Shown here in pieces: positions 13,171 to 23,105 of a stretch of 64,000 nucleotides of DNA. Numbering within the stretch: the stretch's first letter is position 1; every line of letters begins with the position of its first letter. Below the pieces are notes generated by a model that saw nothing but the letters and a program-made list of their open reading frames with translations, had not been told where the DNA came from and did no database searches. Position numbers and translations under genes: made by a program. This DNA comes from Atlantibacter sp. RC6 (GTDB taxonomy: Bacteria > Pseudomonadota > Gammaproteobacteria > Enterobacterales > Enterobacteriaceae): assembly GCF_014193285.1 (NCBI RefSeq), contig NZ_JACHZE010000001.1, forward strand, positions 248,001-312,000, read 5' to 3'.

Positions 13171-13361
13171 TATACCCTAAATAATTCATGCTACAGGACA
13201 AAGCCCGGAGGGCATTGAACAGCGCTTGCGCTGGCCCCGAAGGGGCGAAGCCGAAGGCTGAGTCACGCGGCGACGCAGCGAGACTCAGGAGCTTACATAA
13301 GTAAGTGACTGAGGCGAGTAAGGAAGCCAACGCGTCTGTAGCATGAAGTATGACGGGTATA
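13171..13361. repeat. 191-bp MITE-like palindromic intergenic repeat
   Basis: The element begins TATACCC and ends GGGTATA. Its inner arms CATGCTACAG (13187-13196) and CTGTAGCATG (13336-13345) are perfect complements. The middle holds further short palindromes, for example GGCCCCGAAGGGGC and CTTACATAAGTAAG. An open frame runs through it on the minus strand (13423-13157) but looks like a by-product. From memory, related elements (ATACCCGTCATACTTC... ATTATTTAGGGTATA) are common between genes in Enterobacterales. It lies between the divergently leaving selD promoter side and the ydjA 3' end. Confidence 0.75.
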
Positions 13362-13439
13362 TGGTAGCGCCAGAAGTATCTGGAGGTAAGTAGGACCGTC
13401 TGAATTGCGAGGCTTTCGCTCACAATCCAGACAGAATGG

Positions 13440-13991
13440 TCAAAACTGGCGGACGAACGGCGAGGTATCGGGGATGCTGGTGGTGGTGGAGGCTTTTAAC
13501 TGCGGGGTGCCGAGATACAGGAAACCGACGATTTTATCCTGCTCGCGGCATTCAAAGGCTTCGCGCACCTGCGGATTGTCGGTCATCGGGCCGCTGCGCC
13601 AGATACCGTTAAAGCCCTGCGCCAGCGCCGCCATTTGCATCGCCATGACCGCGCAGCCGGCAGAGAGCAGTTGCTCCCACTGCGGCACTTTCGGGTGTTC
13701 TTCGCATTTTGCCACCACCGTGACAATCAGCGGTGCGCGGAACGGCCCGCTGCGCGCTTTTTCGATCGCTTTGTCGTCCAGCCCGCTGTCGCGCGCCGCC
13801 TTTTCCAGTAACTGGCTGAAGCGCTCGCGGCCTTCGCCTTCGATCATAAAGAAGCGCCACGGCTGTAGCGTGCCATGATCCGGCGCGCGCATCGCGGCGC
13901 GGATGATATTTTCGCGCTGCTCGCCCTGCGGGGCGGGCTCCACCAGGCGGGAAGCGCTGCGGCGGTTAACTAACAGGTCTAATGCGTCCAT
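13440..13991 (-). CDS. ydjA: Nitroreductase-family protein YdjA
   Basis: Small FMN-dependent nitroreductase-fold oxidoreductase; E. coli YdjA is a minimal member of the family with unclear physiological substrate. The FMN-binding N-terminus [13 protein letters not shown], the [13 protein letters not shown] block and the [16 protein letters not shown] segment are conserved. Length is 183 residues. It is divergent from sppA, as in K-12. Confidence 0.93.
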   Translation of the reverse strand: MDALDLLVNRRSASRLVEPAPQGEQRENIIRAAMRAPDHGTLQPWRFFMIEGEGRERFSQLLEKAARDSGLDDKAIEKARSGPFRAPLIVTVVAKCEEHPKVPQWEQLLSAGCAVMAMQMAALAQGFNGIWRSGPMTDNPQVREAFECREQDKIVGFLYLGTPQLKASTTTSIPDTSPFVRQF

Positions 13992-14166
13992 TTTCCGGCT
14001 CCATCACTTTTGTTTATACACAAAATTAACACACGCCCTCAGTTTGTTACAGCTTAGCGGCGGAATGCTGCTGACAAGCGCGATCGCAAAATTTAGGATA
14101 CCCTTCTTGCTAAACGTTCCGCATAGTGCGAACCGAGATCTTGTTAATCACCTTCAGGGAGAATAC

Positions 14167-16017
14167 ATGCGCACCCTTTGGCGTATTTTTGCCGGTTTTT
14201 TCAAGTGGACCTGGCGTCTGCTTAATTTCATCAGGGATCTGGTGCTCAATCTGTTTTTCATTTTGCTGGTGCTGGTGGGCGTCGGGATTTGGCTGCAAAT
14301 GAAAGACACGCCTGCCGAGCCGTCGCGCGGCGCGCTATTAATGGATATCAGCGGCGTGGTGGTGGATAAACCGTCGGTGAGTAACAAACTCGGCGTGATT
14401 GGCCGCCAGCTGTTTGGCGCCTCCTCCGATCGGCTCCAGGAAAACTCGCTGTTCGATATCGTCGACGCCATTCGTCAGGCCAAAGACGACCGCAACATTA
14501 CTGGCATTGTGCTCGATTTACGTGATTTCGCCGGAGCCGATCAGCCGTCGATGCAGTATATCGGCAAAGCGCTGCGCGAGTTTCGCGACAGCGGCAAGCC
14601 GGTGATCGCCACCGGCGACAGCTATAGCCAGGGGCAATATTACCTGGCGAGTTTCGCCAACAAAATCTGGCTCTCCCCGCAGGGCACGGTTGATTTGCAC
14701 GGGTTTGCCACTAACGGCCTGTATTACAAATCGCTGCTGGACAAGCTGAAGGTCACCACCCATGTGTTCCGCGTCGGCACCTATAAATCGGCGGTGGAGC
14801 CGTTTATCCGTGACGATATGTCGCCGGAAGCCCGCGACGCCGACAGCCGCTGGATTGGCGAGCTGTGGCAGAACTATCTGGCGACCATCGCGGCAAACCG
14901 CCAGATCCAGCCGAATCAGGTATTCCCCGGCGCGGCGGCGTTGCTGGCGGGCTTGCAGCAGAACGGCGGCGATACGGCTAAATACGCCCTCGACAATAAA
15001 CTGGTGGATGCCCTGGGTTCGAGCGCCGAGGTGGAAAAATCCCTCACCAAACAGTTCGGCTGGAGCAAAAAGGACAAAAACTACAGCGCGATTAGTTTCT
15101 ACGATTATCAGTTGAATAAACGTTCCGAACAGGGCGATGCGATTGCTGTGGTGTTCGCTAACGGCGCAATCATGGACGGTGAAGAAACCCCGGGCAATGT
15201 GGGCGGCGATACTACCGCATCGCAGATCCGCGAGGCGCGTCTCGATCCGAAAGTAAAAGCGATTGTGCTGCGGGTTAACAGCCCTGGCGGCAGCGTCTCG
15301 GCATCGGAAGTGATTCGTGAAGAGCTGGCGGCGGCGAAAGCGGCGGGCAAACCGGTGGTGGTTTCCATGGGCGGAATGGCGGCCTCCGGCGGTTACTGGA
15401 TCTCCACCCCGGCCAACTACATTATGGCCAACCCCAGCACGCTCACGGGCTCCATCGGGATCTTCGGCGTTATCAACACCGTGGAAGAGAGCTTAAGTTC
15501 CATCGGCGTGCATACCGACGGCGTGGCAACGTCCGCGTTGGCTGATGTGTCGGTGACTAAAGCGCTGCCGCAGGAAGTGCAGCAGTTGATGCAGTTGACC
15601 ATCGAAAACGGCTATCAGCGCTTTATCAACCTGGTGGCCCAGTCGCGAAACAAAACGCCTGAGCAGATCAACAGCATCGCCCAGGGCCATGTGTGGACCG
15701 GCCAGGACGCGAAAGCCAACGGTCTGGTCGACAGCCTGGGAGATTTCGACGATGCGCTGCACAAAGCGGCAGAGCTGGCGAAACTCAAGCAGTGGCACGC
15801 GGATTTCTATCAGGACGAGCCGACCTTTATGGACACCGTGTTCGCCAGCATGACCGGTTCGGTGCGCGCCATGCTGCCTGAAGCGATCCAGGCGTATATC
15901 CCTGCGCCAGTGGTGCAGGCGGCCAGCGCGGTGAAAACCGAAACCGATAAACTGGCGGCGTTCAATGACCCGCGCCACCGTTACGCGTTCTGTTTAACCT
16001 GCGGCGACGTCCGCTAA
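14167..16017 (+). CDS. sppA: Signal peptide peptidase SppA (protease IV)
   Basis: Membrane-anchored, periplasm-facing serine protease that degrades cleaved signal peptides. A single N-terminal membrane helix ([19 protein letters not shown], residues ~22-45) precedes tandem S49 domains. The catalytic Lys is in [10 protein letters not shown] (first half) and the nucleophile Ser in [12 protein letters not shown] (second half), together with [12 protein letters not shown]. The start [14 protein letters not shown] at 14167 follows GGGAG and gives 616 residues (618 in E. coli). The frame is open further upstream, but only this start keeps the family N-terminus. Confidence 0.96.
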   Translation: MRTLWRIFAGFFKWTWRLLNFIRDLVLNLFFILLVLVGVGIWLQMKDTPAEPSRGALLMDISGVVVDKPSVSNKLGVIGRQLFGASSDRLQENSLFDIVDAIRQAKDDRNITGIVLDLRDFAGADQPSMQYIGKALREFRDSGKPVIATGDSYSQGQYYLASFANKIWLSPQGTVDLHGFATNGLYYKSLLDKLKVTTHVFRVGTYKSAVEPFIRDDMSPEARDADSRWIGELWQNYLATIAANRQIQPNQVFPGAAALLAGLQQNGGDTAKYALDNKLVDALGSSAEVEKSLTKQFGWSKKDKNYSAISFYDYQLNKRSEQGDAIAVVFANGAIMDGEETPGNVGGDTTASQIREARLDPKVKAIVLRVNSPGGSVSASEVIREELAAAKAAGKPVVVSMGGMAASGGYWISTPANYIMANPSTLTGSIGIFGVINTVEESLSSIGVHTDGVATSALADVSVTKALPQEVQQLMQLTIENGYQRFINLVAQSRNKTPEQINSIAQGHVWTGQDAKANGLVDSLGDFDDALHKAAELAKLKQWHADFYQDEPTFMDTVFASMTGSVRAMLPEAIQAYIPAPVVQAASAVKTETDKLAAFNDPRHRYAFCLTCGDVR

Positions 16018-16025
16018 CCTTATCC

Positions 16026-16051
16026 AGCCCGGCGATGCCGGGCTTTTTTTC
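16026..16051 (+). terminator. Rho-independent terminator after sppA
   Basis: AGCCCGGC (16026-16033), loop GAT and GCCGGGCT (16037-16044) form an 8-bp stem running into a T-tract to 16050. It separates sppA from ansA. Confidence 0.9.
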
Positions 16052-16114
16052 GCGCCCAATCCAGGGCGCGCATCGTATATACTTCGCGTGTTTATCCTTA
16101 ACGAACTCAATACC

Positions 16115-17131
16115 ATGTCCAAGAAATCGATTTACGTTGCCTATACCGGCGGCACCATCGGTATGCAGCGTTCCGAACAGGGCTATATTCCTGTCTCCGG
16201 CCATTTGCAGCGCCAGCTGGCGCTGATGCCGGAGTTCCATCGCCCGGAAATGCCCGACTTCACTATCCATGAATACCAGCCGCTGATGGATTCGTCGGAT
16301 ATGACGCCGGAAGACTGGCAGCACATCGCCGACGATATCAAAGATCATTACGACCAGTACGACGGCTTTGTGATCCTGCACGGCACCGACACCATGGCGT
16401 TCACCGCCTCGGCGCTGTCGTTTATGCTGGAAAATCTCAGCAAGCCGGTGATTGTCACCGGATCGCAAATCCCGCTGGCGGAGCTGCGCTCTGACGGGCA
16501 GATCAACTTACTCAATGCGCTGTACGTGGCGGCGAACTATCCAATCAGCGAAGTGACGCTGTTCTTCAATAACTGCCTGTACCGCGGCAACCGCACCACC
16601 AAAGCCCACGCCGATGGGTTTAACGCGTTTGCCTCCCCTAACCTGTCGCCGCTGCTGGAGGCGGGCATTCATATTCGCAAGCTGAACACGCCTGCCGCGC
16701 CGCACGGCGACGGGCCGCTGATTGTTCATCCCATCACCCCGCAGCCGATTGGCGTGGTGACCATCTATCCGGGGATCTCTGCTGATGTGGTGCGTAACTT
16801 CCTGCGCCAGCCGGTAAAAGCGCTGATTTTGCGCTCCTATGGCGTCGGCAACGCGCCGCAGAATCAGGAGTTTTTAACAGAGCTGCATGAAGCCAGCGAA
16901 CGCGGGATCGTGGTGGTGAATCTTACCCAGTGCATGTCCGGTAAAGTGAATATGGGCGGCTACGCCACCGGTAATGCCCTGGCCCAGGCGGGCGTGATCG
17001 GCGGTTATGATATGACCGTGGAAGCGACGTTGACCAAGTTACATTTTTTATTAAGCCAGGGATTAAGCGCATCGGCCATTCGGCAAGCGATGATGCAAAA
17101 CCTGAGAGGAGAACTCACGCCTGATGAATAA
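16115..17131 (+). CDS. ansA: L-asparaginase I (cytoplasmic)
   Basis: Hydrolyses asparagine to aspartate and ammonia in the cytoplasm; low-affinity housekeeping asparaginase. The catalytic threonines are in YTGGTIGM near the N-terminus and HGTDTMAFTAS. LAELRSDGQINLLNAL and SYGVGNAPQN are family blocks. No signal peptide is present, which separates it from AnsB. The start at 16115 (MSKKSIYVAYTGG) gives 338 residues, equal to E. coli AnsA. The 3' end overlaps the upstream pncA start. Confidence 0.96.
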   Translation: MSKKSIYVAYTGGTIGMQRSEQGYIPVSGHLQRQLALMPEFHRPEMPDFTIHEYQPLMDSSDMTPEDWQHIADDIKDHYDQYDGFVILHGTDTMAFTASALSFMLENLSKPVIVTGSQIPLAELRSDGQINLLNALYVAANYPISEVTLFFNNCLYRGNRTTKAHADGFNAFASPNLSPLLEAGIHIRKLNTPAAPHGDGPLIVHPITPQPIGVVTIYPGISADVVRNFLRQPVKALILRSYGVGNAPQNQEFLTELHEASERGIVVVNLTQCMSGKVNMGGYATGNALAQAGVIGGYDMTVEATLTKLHFLLSQGLSASAIRQAMMQNLRGELTPDE

Positions 17132-17783
17132 CGTCACCATCATGACCCAGCGCGCGCTGCTGCTGGTAGATTTACAGAACGATTTTTGCGCAGGCGGCGC
17201 GCTGGCGGTCGCAGAAGGCGACAGCACGGTGGATATCGCCAATCGCCTGATCGACTGGAGCCGCACGCGCGGCGACGCGATTGTCGCCAGCCAGGACTGG
17301 CATCCGGCGGATCATGGCAGTTTCGCCAGCCAGCATAATGCCGAGCCGTTTACCCAGGGCGAGCTGGACGGTTACCCGCAAACCTGGTGGCCGGATCACT
17401 GCGTCCAGTTCACCGAGGGTGCCGAGCTGCATCCGCTGCTCAACCAGAAGGCCATCGACGCGGTGTTCCACAAAGGCGAAAACCCGTTAATTGACAGTTA
17501 CAGCGCGTTTTTTGATAACGAGCATCGTCAGAAAACCGCCCTGGACGAGTGGCTGCGCCATCACGGCATCAAAGAGCTGGTGATAATGGGGCTGGCGACG
17601 GACTACTGCGTGAAGTTTACGGTGCTGGACGCCTTAAAGCTCGGCTACACGGTCAACGTGATCACCGACGGCTGCCGGGGGGTAAATCTGGCTGCGCAGG
17701 ACAGCGCCCATGCATTTATGGAAATGGCGGCGCAAGGCGCGACGCTGTATACCCTGGATGACTGGCTGGAAACGCAGGTGTGA
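17124..17783 (+). CDS. pncA: Nicotinamidase / pyrazinamidase
   Basis: Converts nicotinamide to nicotinic acid in NAD recycling. The isochorismatase-like fold carries the Asp-Lys-Cys triad in LLVDLQNDF, VFHKGENP and GLATDYCVKFT; metal ligands lie around SQDWHPADHGSF. Two starts are possible: ATG 17124, overlapping the ansA stop with an AGGAGA about 11 bases upstream, and ATG 17142 (MTQRALLL), which matches the E. coli N-terminus but lacks a ribosome site. I give the longer one because of translational coupling. Confidence 0.93.
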   Translation: MNNVTIMTQRALLLVDLQNDFCAGGALAVAEGDSTVDIANRLIDWSRTRGDAIVASQDWHPADHGSFASQHNAEPFTQGELDGYPQTWWPDHCVQFTEGAELHPLLNQKAIDAVFHKGENPLIDSYSAFFDNEHRQKTALDEWLRHHGIKELVIMGLATDYCVKFTVLDALKLGYTVNVITDGCRGVNLAAQDSAHAFMEMAAQGATLYTLDDWLETQV

Positions 17784-17784
17784 C

Positions 17785-17815
17785 AGGGGGCCCGGCGATC
17801 GTCCGGGCCTGTTTA
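17785..17815. terminator. Terminator between pncA and the convergent membrane-protein gene
   Basis: GGCCCGG (17789-17795) and CCGGGCC (17803-17809) form a stem with a seven-base loop, followed by TGTTTAAATT on the plus strand. It sits between convergent genes and may serve both. Confidence 0.65.
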
Positions 17816-17817
17816 AA

Positions 17818-18969
17818 TTAATCTGAGTCACTACCGCCGCTGTCCGTGTCAATAGTGGCGTTATCGGATTCTGATGATAATGCTTTATCGAAAATCTGCT
17901 TATAACGTTCAACTTTTGCGTATTGATATTGCCCGACCCAGTAAGGTTTATCGCTTTTATTGCGCATCAGTTTTCCAACCGTCTTGCTCCATGTGCTCAA
18001 ATAGTTATGACTGATCGCATAAGGGAGTAAGGTTTCTATATCCGGAAACTGCTGTTTCGGCGAGCTGGGCTTATAGCAATGCAGGTTATAAAATTGACTG
18101 GCGAAGTAATTCTGAATATCTGGTAAAATTCTTTTCCCTTCATCGGTATGATTGACTTGATAAGTCTGAAAATAACAACCCATCAACGAACAGACAAATG
18201 AGATGTAGATGCTGCCTGATGGCAGAATAAAATCATCATTATTAATAGAATACAGGGCAAAGGCAGTGAATGGCCCTGATATCAGCAGCGGAATGATAAC
18301 CATATTAAGCGTGAATGCTTCATGACGAGGATTACTATTGTTAATCGCAGAAATAAAGATAAGAATTAACGGGATAACCATGATATAAAGTAAAAAAATC
18401 GCATAGCCTAACCCTTGTGATACACCTATTCCCATCCAACATGCCATCACCATGGTACACAGGTAGCCCAATACAAGGGAGACGGAGCCAGGAATGAAAA
18501 ATCTGGACGCTGCATTTCGATACGTTGTTAAGACTTCCTGGTGCAGATCCCTCAGTGGCTGAAATTCATTACCGTTGATTTCAATTGTCCGCCGTTGAGG
18601 AAAAAGGTGATTTTGCATTGCCAGAAAAAAATTATGCTTCATAGCAGATAACGATTCCGGCGTTCCCCCCCACTCGATATACAGCGCAGAGTTCTTTTCT
18701 TCAAGAACCGATTTATTAGTTATGAATAAAGCAACGCAGTCGGCAAAAAAATGTGCTTTAGAATAACCCCCGTTTAAAATGTACGCCAGAAATCCCTCTG
18801 GATAGTGTTCAGGAATAAATTCATTATTCGTCGCCCGGCCATTTTTGTTGTCACGTCGGCAACGGCAGGGAAACCATACGAAACAATACAGCAACATTCC
18901 CAACCACAAAAAATTAATCCATGTTACAGATAATTCAGGTATTAACAGGTACTTCCATGTATCAGACAT
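17818..18969 (-). CDS. Membrane protein resembling the C-terminal half of DUF2207/YciQ-type proteins
   Basis: A 383-residue protein with an N-terminal membrane helix (~14-33), a soluble segment (~45-155), about four hydrophobic segments (~157-268), a soluble domain and an acidic Ser/Asp-rich tail (SESDNATIDTDSGGSDSD). PEGFLAYILNGGYSKAHFFAD (17 residues shown in part) and LLPYAISHNYLSTWSKTV look like the conserved cytoplasmic blocks of DUF2207 proteins, but the N-terminal beta domain of that family is absent. GGAGGAG precedes the start. The gene is more AT-rich than its neighbours and occupies the place of the K-12 ydjE-ydjL genes, so it is probably acquired. Function is unknown; the family link is my inference by eye. 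Confidence 0.7.
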   Translation of the reverse strand: MSDTWKYLLIPELSVTWINFLWLGMLLYCFVWFPCRCRRDNKNGRATNNEFIPEHYPEGFLAYILNGGYSKAHFFADCVALFITNKSVLEEKNSALYIEWGGTPESLSAMKHNFFLAMQNHLFPQRRTIEINGNEFQPLRDLHQEVLTTYRNAASRFFIPGSVSLVLGYLCTMVMACWMGIGVSQGLGYAIFLLYIMVIPLILIFISAINNSNPRHEAFTLNMVIIPLLISGPFTAFALYSINNDDFILPSGSIYISFVCSLMGCYFQTYQVNHTDEGKRILPDIQNYFASQFYNLHCYKPSSPKQQFPDIETLLPYAISHNYLSTWSKTVGKLMRNKSDKPYWVGQYQYAKVERYKQIFDKALSSESDNATIDTDSGGSDSD

Positions 18970-19138
18970 AAACGCTCCTCCTGCGGGTAGAATATCTACC
19001 CGTAAAGGAAAAGCGATTACGAAAGAAAAAAATAGGAATCAACTAACGCTAACAGGGCAAGCGATCCAATAAAGCTTTAGATGACGGGACGCAAACGCGT
19101 TACCTTGCTATCTACATCGATTAATAGCAAGGCGCCGA

Positions 19139-19417
19139 TCACTGAGGCTTAATCTTCGCAATCGTCGGCGGAACAATCCCGAATTCTTCTTTAAACTGCT
19201 GCTTACTCTTCATCACAATCTGGCCGTCGGTGCCAATCGACATATGGTCCGGGTTGTGGTTGTGGCGCGTCTGCCACAGCATCACCAGTTGCATACTGTT
19301 AGCTTTTTGCTCGTCGGTTAACGCCACGCCGTCGGGCCATTTTCCCAGCTCCACGGCGGTGACCAGCCGCTGATATACTTCCGGCGTCATGCTGTTAATC
19401 AGGTCATCAATGTTCAT
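19139..19417 (-). CDS. yeaC: YeaC, DUF1315 protein
   Basis: A 92-residue cytoplasmic protein of unknown function, collinear with E. coli YeaC: MNIDDLINSMTPEVYQRL, GKWPDGVALTDEQK and a central MLWQTRHNHNPDHM. The gene sits 41 bases downstream of msrB on the same strand, as in K-12, and is probably co-transcribed with it. Confidence 0.93.
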   Translation of the reverse strand: MNIDDLINSMTPEVYQRLVTAVELGKWPDGVALTDEQKANSMQLVMLWQTRHNHNPDHMSIGTDGQIVMKSKQQFKEEFGIVPPTIAKIKPQ

Positions 19418-19458
19418 TTTCGCACTGCTCCACTGGAATAGTTTGCTGAATCGATTTT

Positions 19459-19872
19459 TCAGCCCTTTGTTTGCGCGCCGTTCTCATCATCGGTAAAGCT
19501 TAGCGAGGCGGAATTTACGCAATAACGCTCGCCGGTCGGCTGCGGGCCGTCCGGGAAAACGTGGCCTAAATGCGCATCGCAGTTGCCGCAGCGGATTTCA
19601 GTGCGCTGCATCCCGTGTGAGTAATCATTCAGATAGCGGATCGCGTTTTCGCTCACCGGCTCGAAAAAGCTCGGCCAGCCGCAGCCCGAATCATACTTGG
19701 TTTGCGAGTGAAACAGCGCCGCATCGCACACCAGACAATGGTAAACGCCTTCGCGCTTATTATGCAGCAAACGCCCGGTAAATGGCGCTTCGGTGCCATG
19801 TTGCTGAGTAACATAGAACTGCACATCGGTCAGCGTTTTCTTCAGATCTTCCGGGGAGATGTTGTTAGCCAT
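19459..19872 (-). CDS. msrB: Peptide methionine-(R)-sulfoxide reductase MsrB
   Basis: Reduces the R epimer of methionine sulfoxide in oxidised proteins. The zinc site is formed by two CxxC pairs ([10 protein letters not shown] and [11 protein letters not shown]), and the catalytic Cys lies in [11 protein letters not shown]. The [10 protein letters not shown] motif is also present. I start at the ATG at 19872 ([12 protein letters not shown]), giving 137 residues as in E. coli; the frame is open 11 codons further. It is divergent from gapA across a 346-bp control region. Confidence 0.95.
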   Translation of the reverse strand: MANNISPEDLKKTLTDVQFYVTQQHGTEAPFTGRLLHNKREGVYHCLVCDAALFHSQTKYDSGCGWPSFFEPVSENAIRYLNDYSHGMQRTEIRCGNCDAHLGHVFPDGPQPTGERYCVNSASLSFTDDENGAQTKG

Positions 19873-19991
19873 AAGTTCACTTCTCGACAGGGTTAAACAG
19901 ATCACATTATCTGCCAGATTCTAACAAAACATTAACAGTACGGTGCGAACTTTTGATCTAAACTTAGTGCCAGGTAAACGGCAGCGGGTTG

Positions 19992-20011
19992 TTTGTGATT
20001 TGCATCACAAA
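19992..20011. promoter_or_regulatory. CRP-cAMP binding site in the msrB-gapA region
   Basis: TTTGTGATTTGCATCACAAA is a perfect 8-bp-arm palindrome and contains TGTGA-N6-TCACA, the full CRP consensus. It lies 208-227 bp upstream of the gapA start and 120-139 bp upstream of msrB. CRP control of gapA is known in E. coli; action on msrB as well is possible but inferred. Confidence 0.85.
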
Positions 20012-20147
20012 TTTGATCTCGTTGTTCTTTAAAATGTCCCGCGGCGTCCCCATGTGGGATGGCAGCACAAAAGGAAATGTTTGACGTGTTATTCGCGCAA
20101 AGGTTGTTCAGCAGATTGATTTGTCGCAATGATTGACACGATTCCGC

Positions 20148-20175
20148 TTGACGCTGCGTAAGGTTTTTGTAATTT
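20148..20175 (+). promoter_or_regulatory. gapA proximal sigma-70 promoter
   Basis: TTGACG (20148-20153), a 16-bp spacer and TAATTT (20170-20175) lie 43 bp upstream of the gapA start. As far as I recall, the sequence around it is essentially that of the strong E. coli gapA P1 promoter. The rest of the 346-bp region 19873-20218 contains the CRP site and no gene. Confidence 0.7.
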
Positions 20176-20206
20176 TACAACCAACCTTTTATTCACTAAC
20201 AAATAG

Positions 20207-21214
<1,008 letters not shown>

Positions 21215-21240
21215 GTTGAGATGAACGATTGATCCTGAGA

Positions 21241-21266
21241 GGGCGACGATGGTCGCCCTTTTTTTT
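21241..21266 (+). terminator. Rho-independent terminator of gapA
   Basis: GGGCGAC (21241-21247), loop GATG and GTCGCCC (21252-21258) are followed by eight T residues. The hairpin ends 23 bases before yeaD, so yeaD expression would depend on readthrough or its own promoter. Confidence 0.93.
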
Positions 21267-21289
21267 GGTCTGAACAGAGGATGATGGAC

Positions 21290-22177
21290 ATGATAAATCG
21301 TATTTTCGCACTGCCGGTTGTAGAGCAAATCACGCCAGCGATTTCGCTGCGCAAGATGGACGAGCTGGATGTTGTGGTGATCGACCATCCGAAGGCCCGC
21401 GCATCGCTGACCCTACAGGGCGCGCATCTGCTCTCCTGGAAACCGGCTGGCGAAGACGAAGTGCTGTGGTTAAGCGACAACACGCCGTTCAGCAAAGGCG
21501 TGGCAATCCGCGGCGGCGTGCCGATTTGCTGGCCGTGGTTCGGCCCGGCGGCGCAAAAAGATCTGCCTTCCCACGGCTTCGCCCGTAACCTGCCCTGGAC
21601 GCTGCAAGCCCATAACGAAGATGAAAACGGCGTGGTGGTCACCTTTGAATTGCAGAGTAGCGAGGTTTCAAAGCAGTACTGGCCACATGATTTCACCCTG
21701 TACGCGCGCTTTAAGCTGGGCGCCACCTGCGAAATGGAGCTGGAAGCGCACGGCGAGTTTGAAACCTACTCCGCGCTGCACACCTACTTCAACGTTGGCG
21801 ATATCAGCGCAGTGAAGGTGAGCGGCCTCGGCGATCGCTACATTGATAAAGTGAACGACGCCAAAGAAGGCGTACTGGCTGACGGCGTGCAAACCTTCCC
21901 GGACCGCACCGACCGCGTGTACCTGAACCCGGAAGCGTGCAGCGTGATCCACGACGGCGCGCTGAAACGCAGCATCGACGTAATTCATCATCACCACTGT
22001 AACGTGGTGGGCTGGAACCCAGGCCCGGCGCTGTCTAAAGCCATGGCGGATATGCCGGATGACGGCTACAAGACCTTTGTGTGCGTCGAAACCGCCTGCG
22101 CGACCCTGGCGCAGAAAGCCAGCGCAGAGAAACCGTCTCGCCTGGCGCAATCCCTGCGCGTCAGCAAAAAAGCGTAA
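21290..22177 (+). CDS. yeaD: D-hexose-6-phosphate mutarotase (aldose 1-epimerase-like) YeaD
   Basis: Galactose-mutarotase-fold enzyme that equilibrates alpha and beta anomers of hexose-6-phosphates; downstream of gapA in all close relatives. Family blocks seen are LQGAHLLSWKPAGE, RGGVPICWPWFGP, HGFARNLPW, ALHTYFNVGD and VVGWNPGPALSKAM. Three in-frame ATGs occur (21281, 21284, 21290); the last fits the AGAGG spacing and the E. coli N-terminus, giving 295 residues. Confidence 0.94.
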   Translation: MINRIFALPVVEQITPAISLRKMDELDVVVIDHPKARASLTLQGAHLLSWKPAGEDEVLWLSDNTPFSKGVAIRGGVPICWPWFGPAAQKDLPSHGFARNLPWTLQAHNEDENGVVVTFELQSSEVSKQYWPHDFTLYARFKLGATCEMELEAHGEFETYSALHTYFNVGDISAVKVSGLGDRYIDKVNDAKEGVLADGVQTFPDRTDRVYLNPEACSVIHDGALKRSIDVIHHHHCNVVGWNPGPALSKAMADMPDDGYKTFVCVETACATLAQKASAEKPSRLAQSLRVSKKA

Positions 22178-22187
22178 GCTCAACGCC

Positions 22188-22227
22188 CTCCCCTTACCCG
22201 GCCGTCCTTACCCGACAGTAAGGGGAG
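22188..22227. terminator. Inverted repeat between convergent yeaD and yeaE
   Basis: CTCCCCTTAC (22188-22197) and GTAAGGGGAG (22218-22227) are perfect 10-bp arms around a 20-base loop. There is no strong T-run. The position suggests a bidirectional 3'-end hairpin. Confidence 0.45.
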
Positions 22228-22232
22228 CGGTG

Positions 22233-23093
22233 TTACACCACATCCAGCGGCATTTTTCTGTCTGGCGGCGCAAATGCGGCGTCCAGTTGTTCGATATCCT
22301 GCGCGGTTAATTTCACATCCAGCGCGGCGACGTTCTCTTCGACATGCTTCATGTCCGAGGCCTTCGGAATGGCGAGTACGCCAGGATGGCGGATTACCCA
22401 CGCCAGCAGCAGTTGCGCGGCGGTAATGTTTTTCTCCCGGGCAATAGCGTTCACCACCGCATTACGCATCAGGTCGTCACGCAGCCGCCCGGCCTGGGCC
22501 AGCGGACAGTAGGCCATCACCGGCAGATGGCGTTCAGCGCACCAGGGTAACAAATCGTATTCGATCCCCCTGGAGCCGAGATGGTACAGCACCTGATTGG
22601 TTGCGCATTGCTGGCCGCCTTGCAGCTTCCACAGCGTTTGCATATCGTCGATGTCCAGATTCGACACGCCCCAGCGGCCAATTTTGCCCTGCGCCATCAA
22701 TGACTCCATGGCGGCAATGGTCTCTTCAAAGGGGATATTACCGCGCCAGTGCAGTAGATAGAGATCGAGATAATCGGTGCCGAGCCGTTTCAGGCTGGCC
22801 TCGCAGGCTGCCAGGGCTTTCTGGCCGCCGGCATTCCACGGGTAGACTTTTGATACCAGATACACTTCATCGCGCCGGCCGCGAATCGCCTCGCCGACCA
22901 CCTTTTCAGCGCCGCCTTCGGCGTACATTTCTGCGGTGTCGATCAGCGTCAGCCCCAGATCGATGCCTCGTTGCAGCGCGGCGACTTCCTGGCGGCGCTG
23001 CGCGGCGTTTTCGCCCATATACCAGGTGCCCTGCCCGATGGCCGGGATGGGCGTCGAGTGTGAAAAGAAGTAGCGCAATTGATGGCTGTTCAT
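22233..23093 (-). CDS. yeaE: Aldo-keto reductase YeaE (methylglyoxal reductase)
   Basis: NADPH-dependent AKR; E. coli YeaE reduces methylglyoxal and similar aldehydes. The catalytic tetrad appears as LTLIDTAEMYAEGGAE (Asp, Tyr), LVSKVYPWN (Lys) and LYLLHWRG (His). The NADP-binding segment is AIPKASDMKHVEEN. Length is 286 residues (284 in E. coli). The ribosome site AAGGA overlaps the stop region of the upstream LacI-type gene, only 12 bases away, so the island regulator and yeaE are probably one transcript here. Confidence 0.94.
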   Translation of the reverse strand: MNSHQLRYFFSHSTPIPAIGQGTWYMGENAAQRRQEVAALQRGIDLGLTLIDTAEMYAEGGAEKVVGEAIRGRRDEVYLVSKVYPWNAGGQKALAACEASLKRLGTDYLDLYLLHWRGNIPFEETIAAMESLMAQGKIGRWGVSNLDIDDMQTLWKLQGGQQCATNQVLYHLGSRGIEYDLLPWCAERHLPVMAYCPLAQAGRLRDDLMRNAVVNAIAREKNITAAQLLLAWVIRHPGVLAIPKASDMKHVEENVAALDVKLTAQDIEQLDAAFAPPDRKMPLDVV

Positions 23094-23105
23094 AGACGTC
23101 CTTAT

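Noticed and set aside
13157-13423. 88-codon open frame on the minus strand between selD and ydjA
   Set aside because: It runs through the palindromic repeat, has no ribosome site and no protein-like pattern; explained by the repeat.
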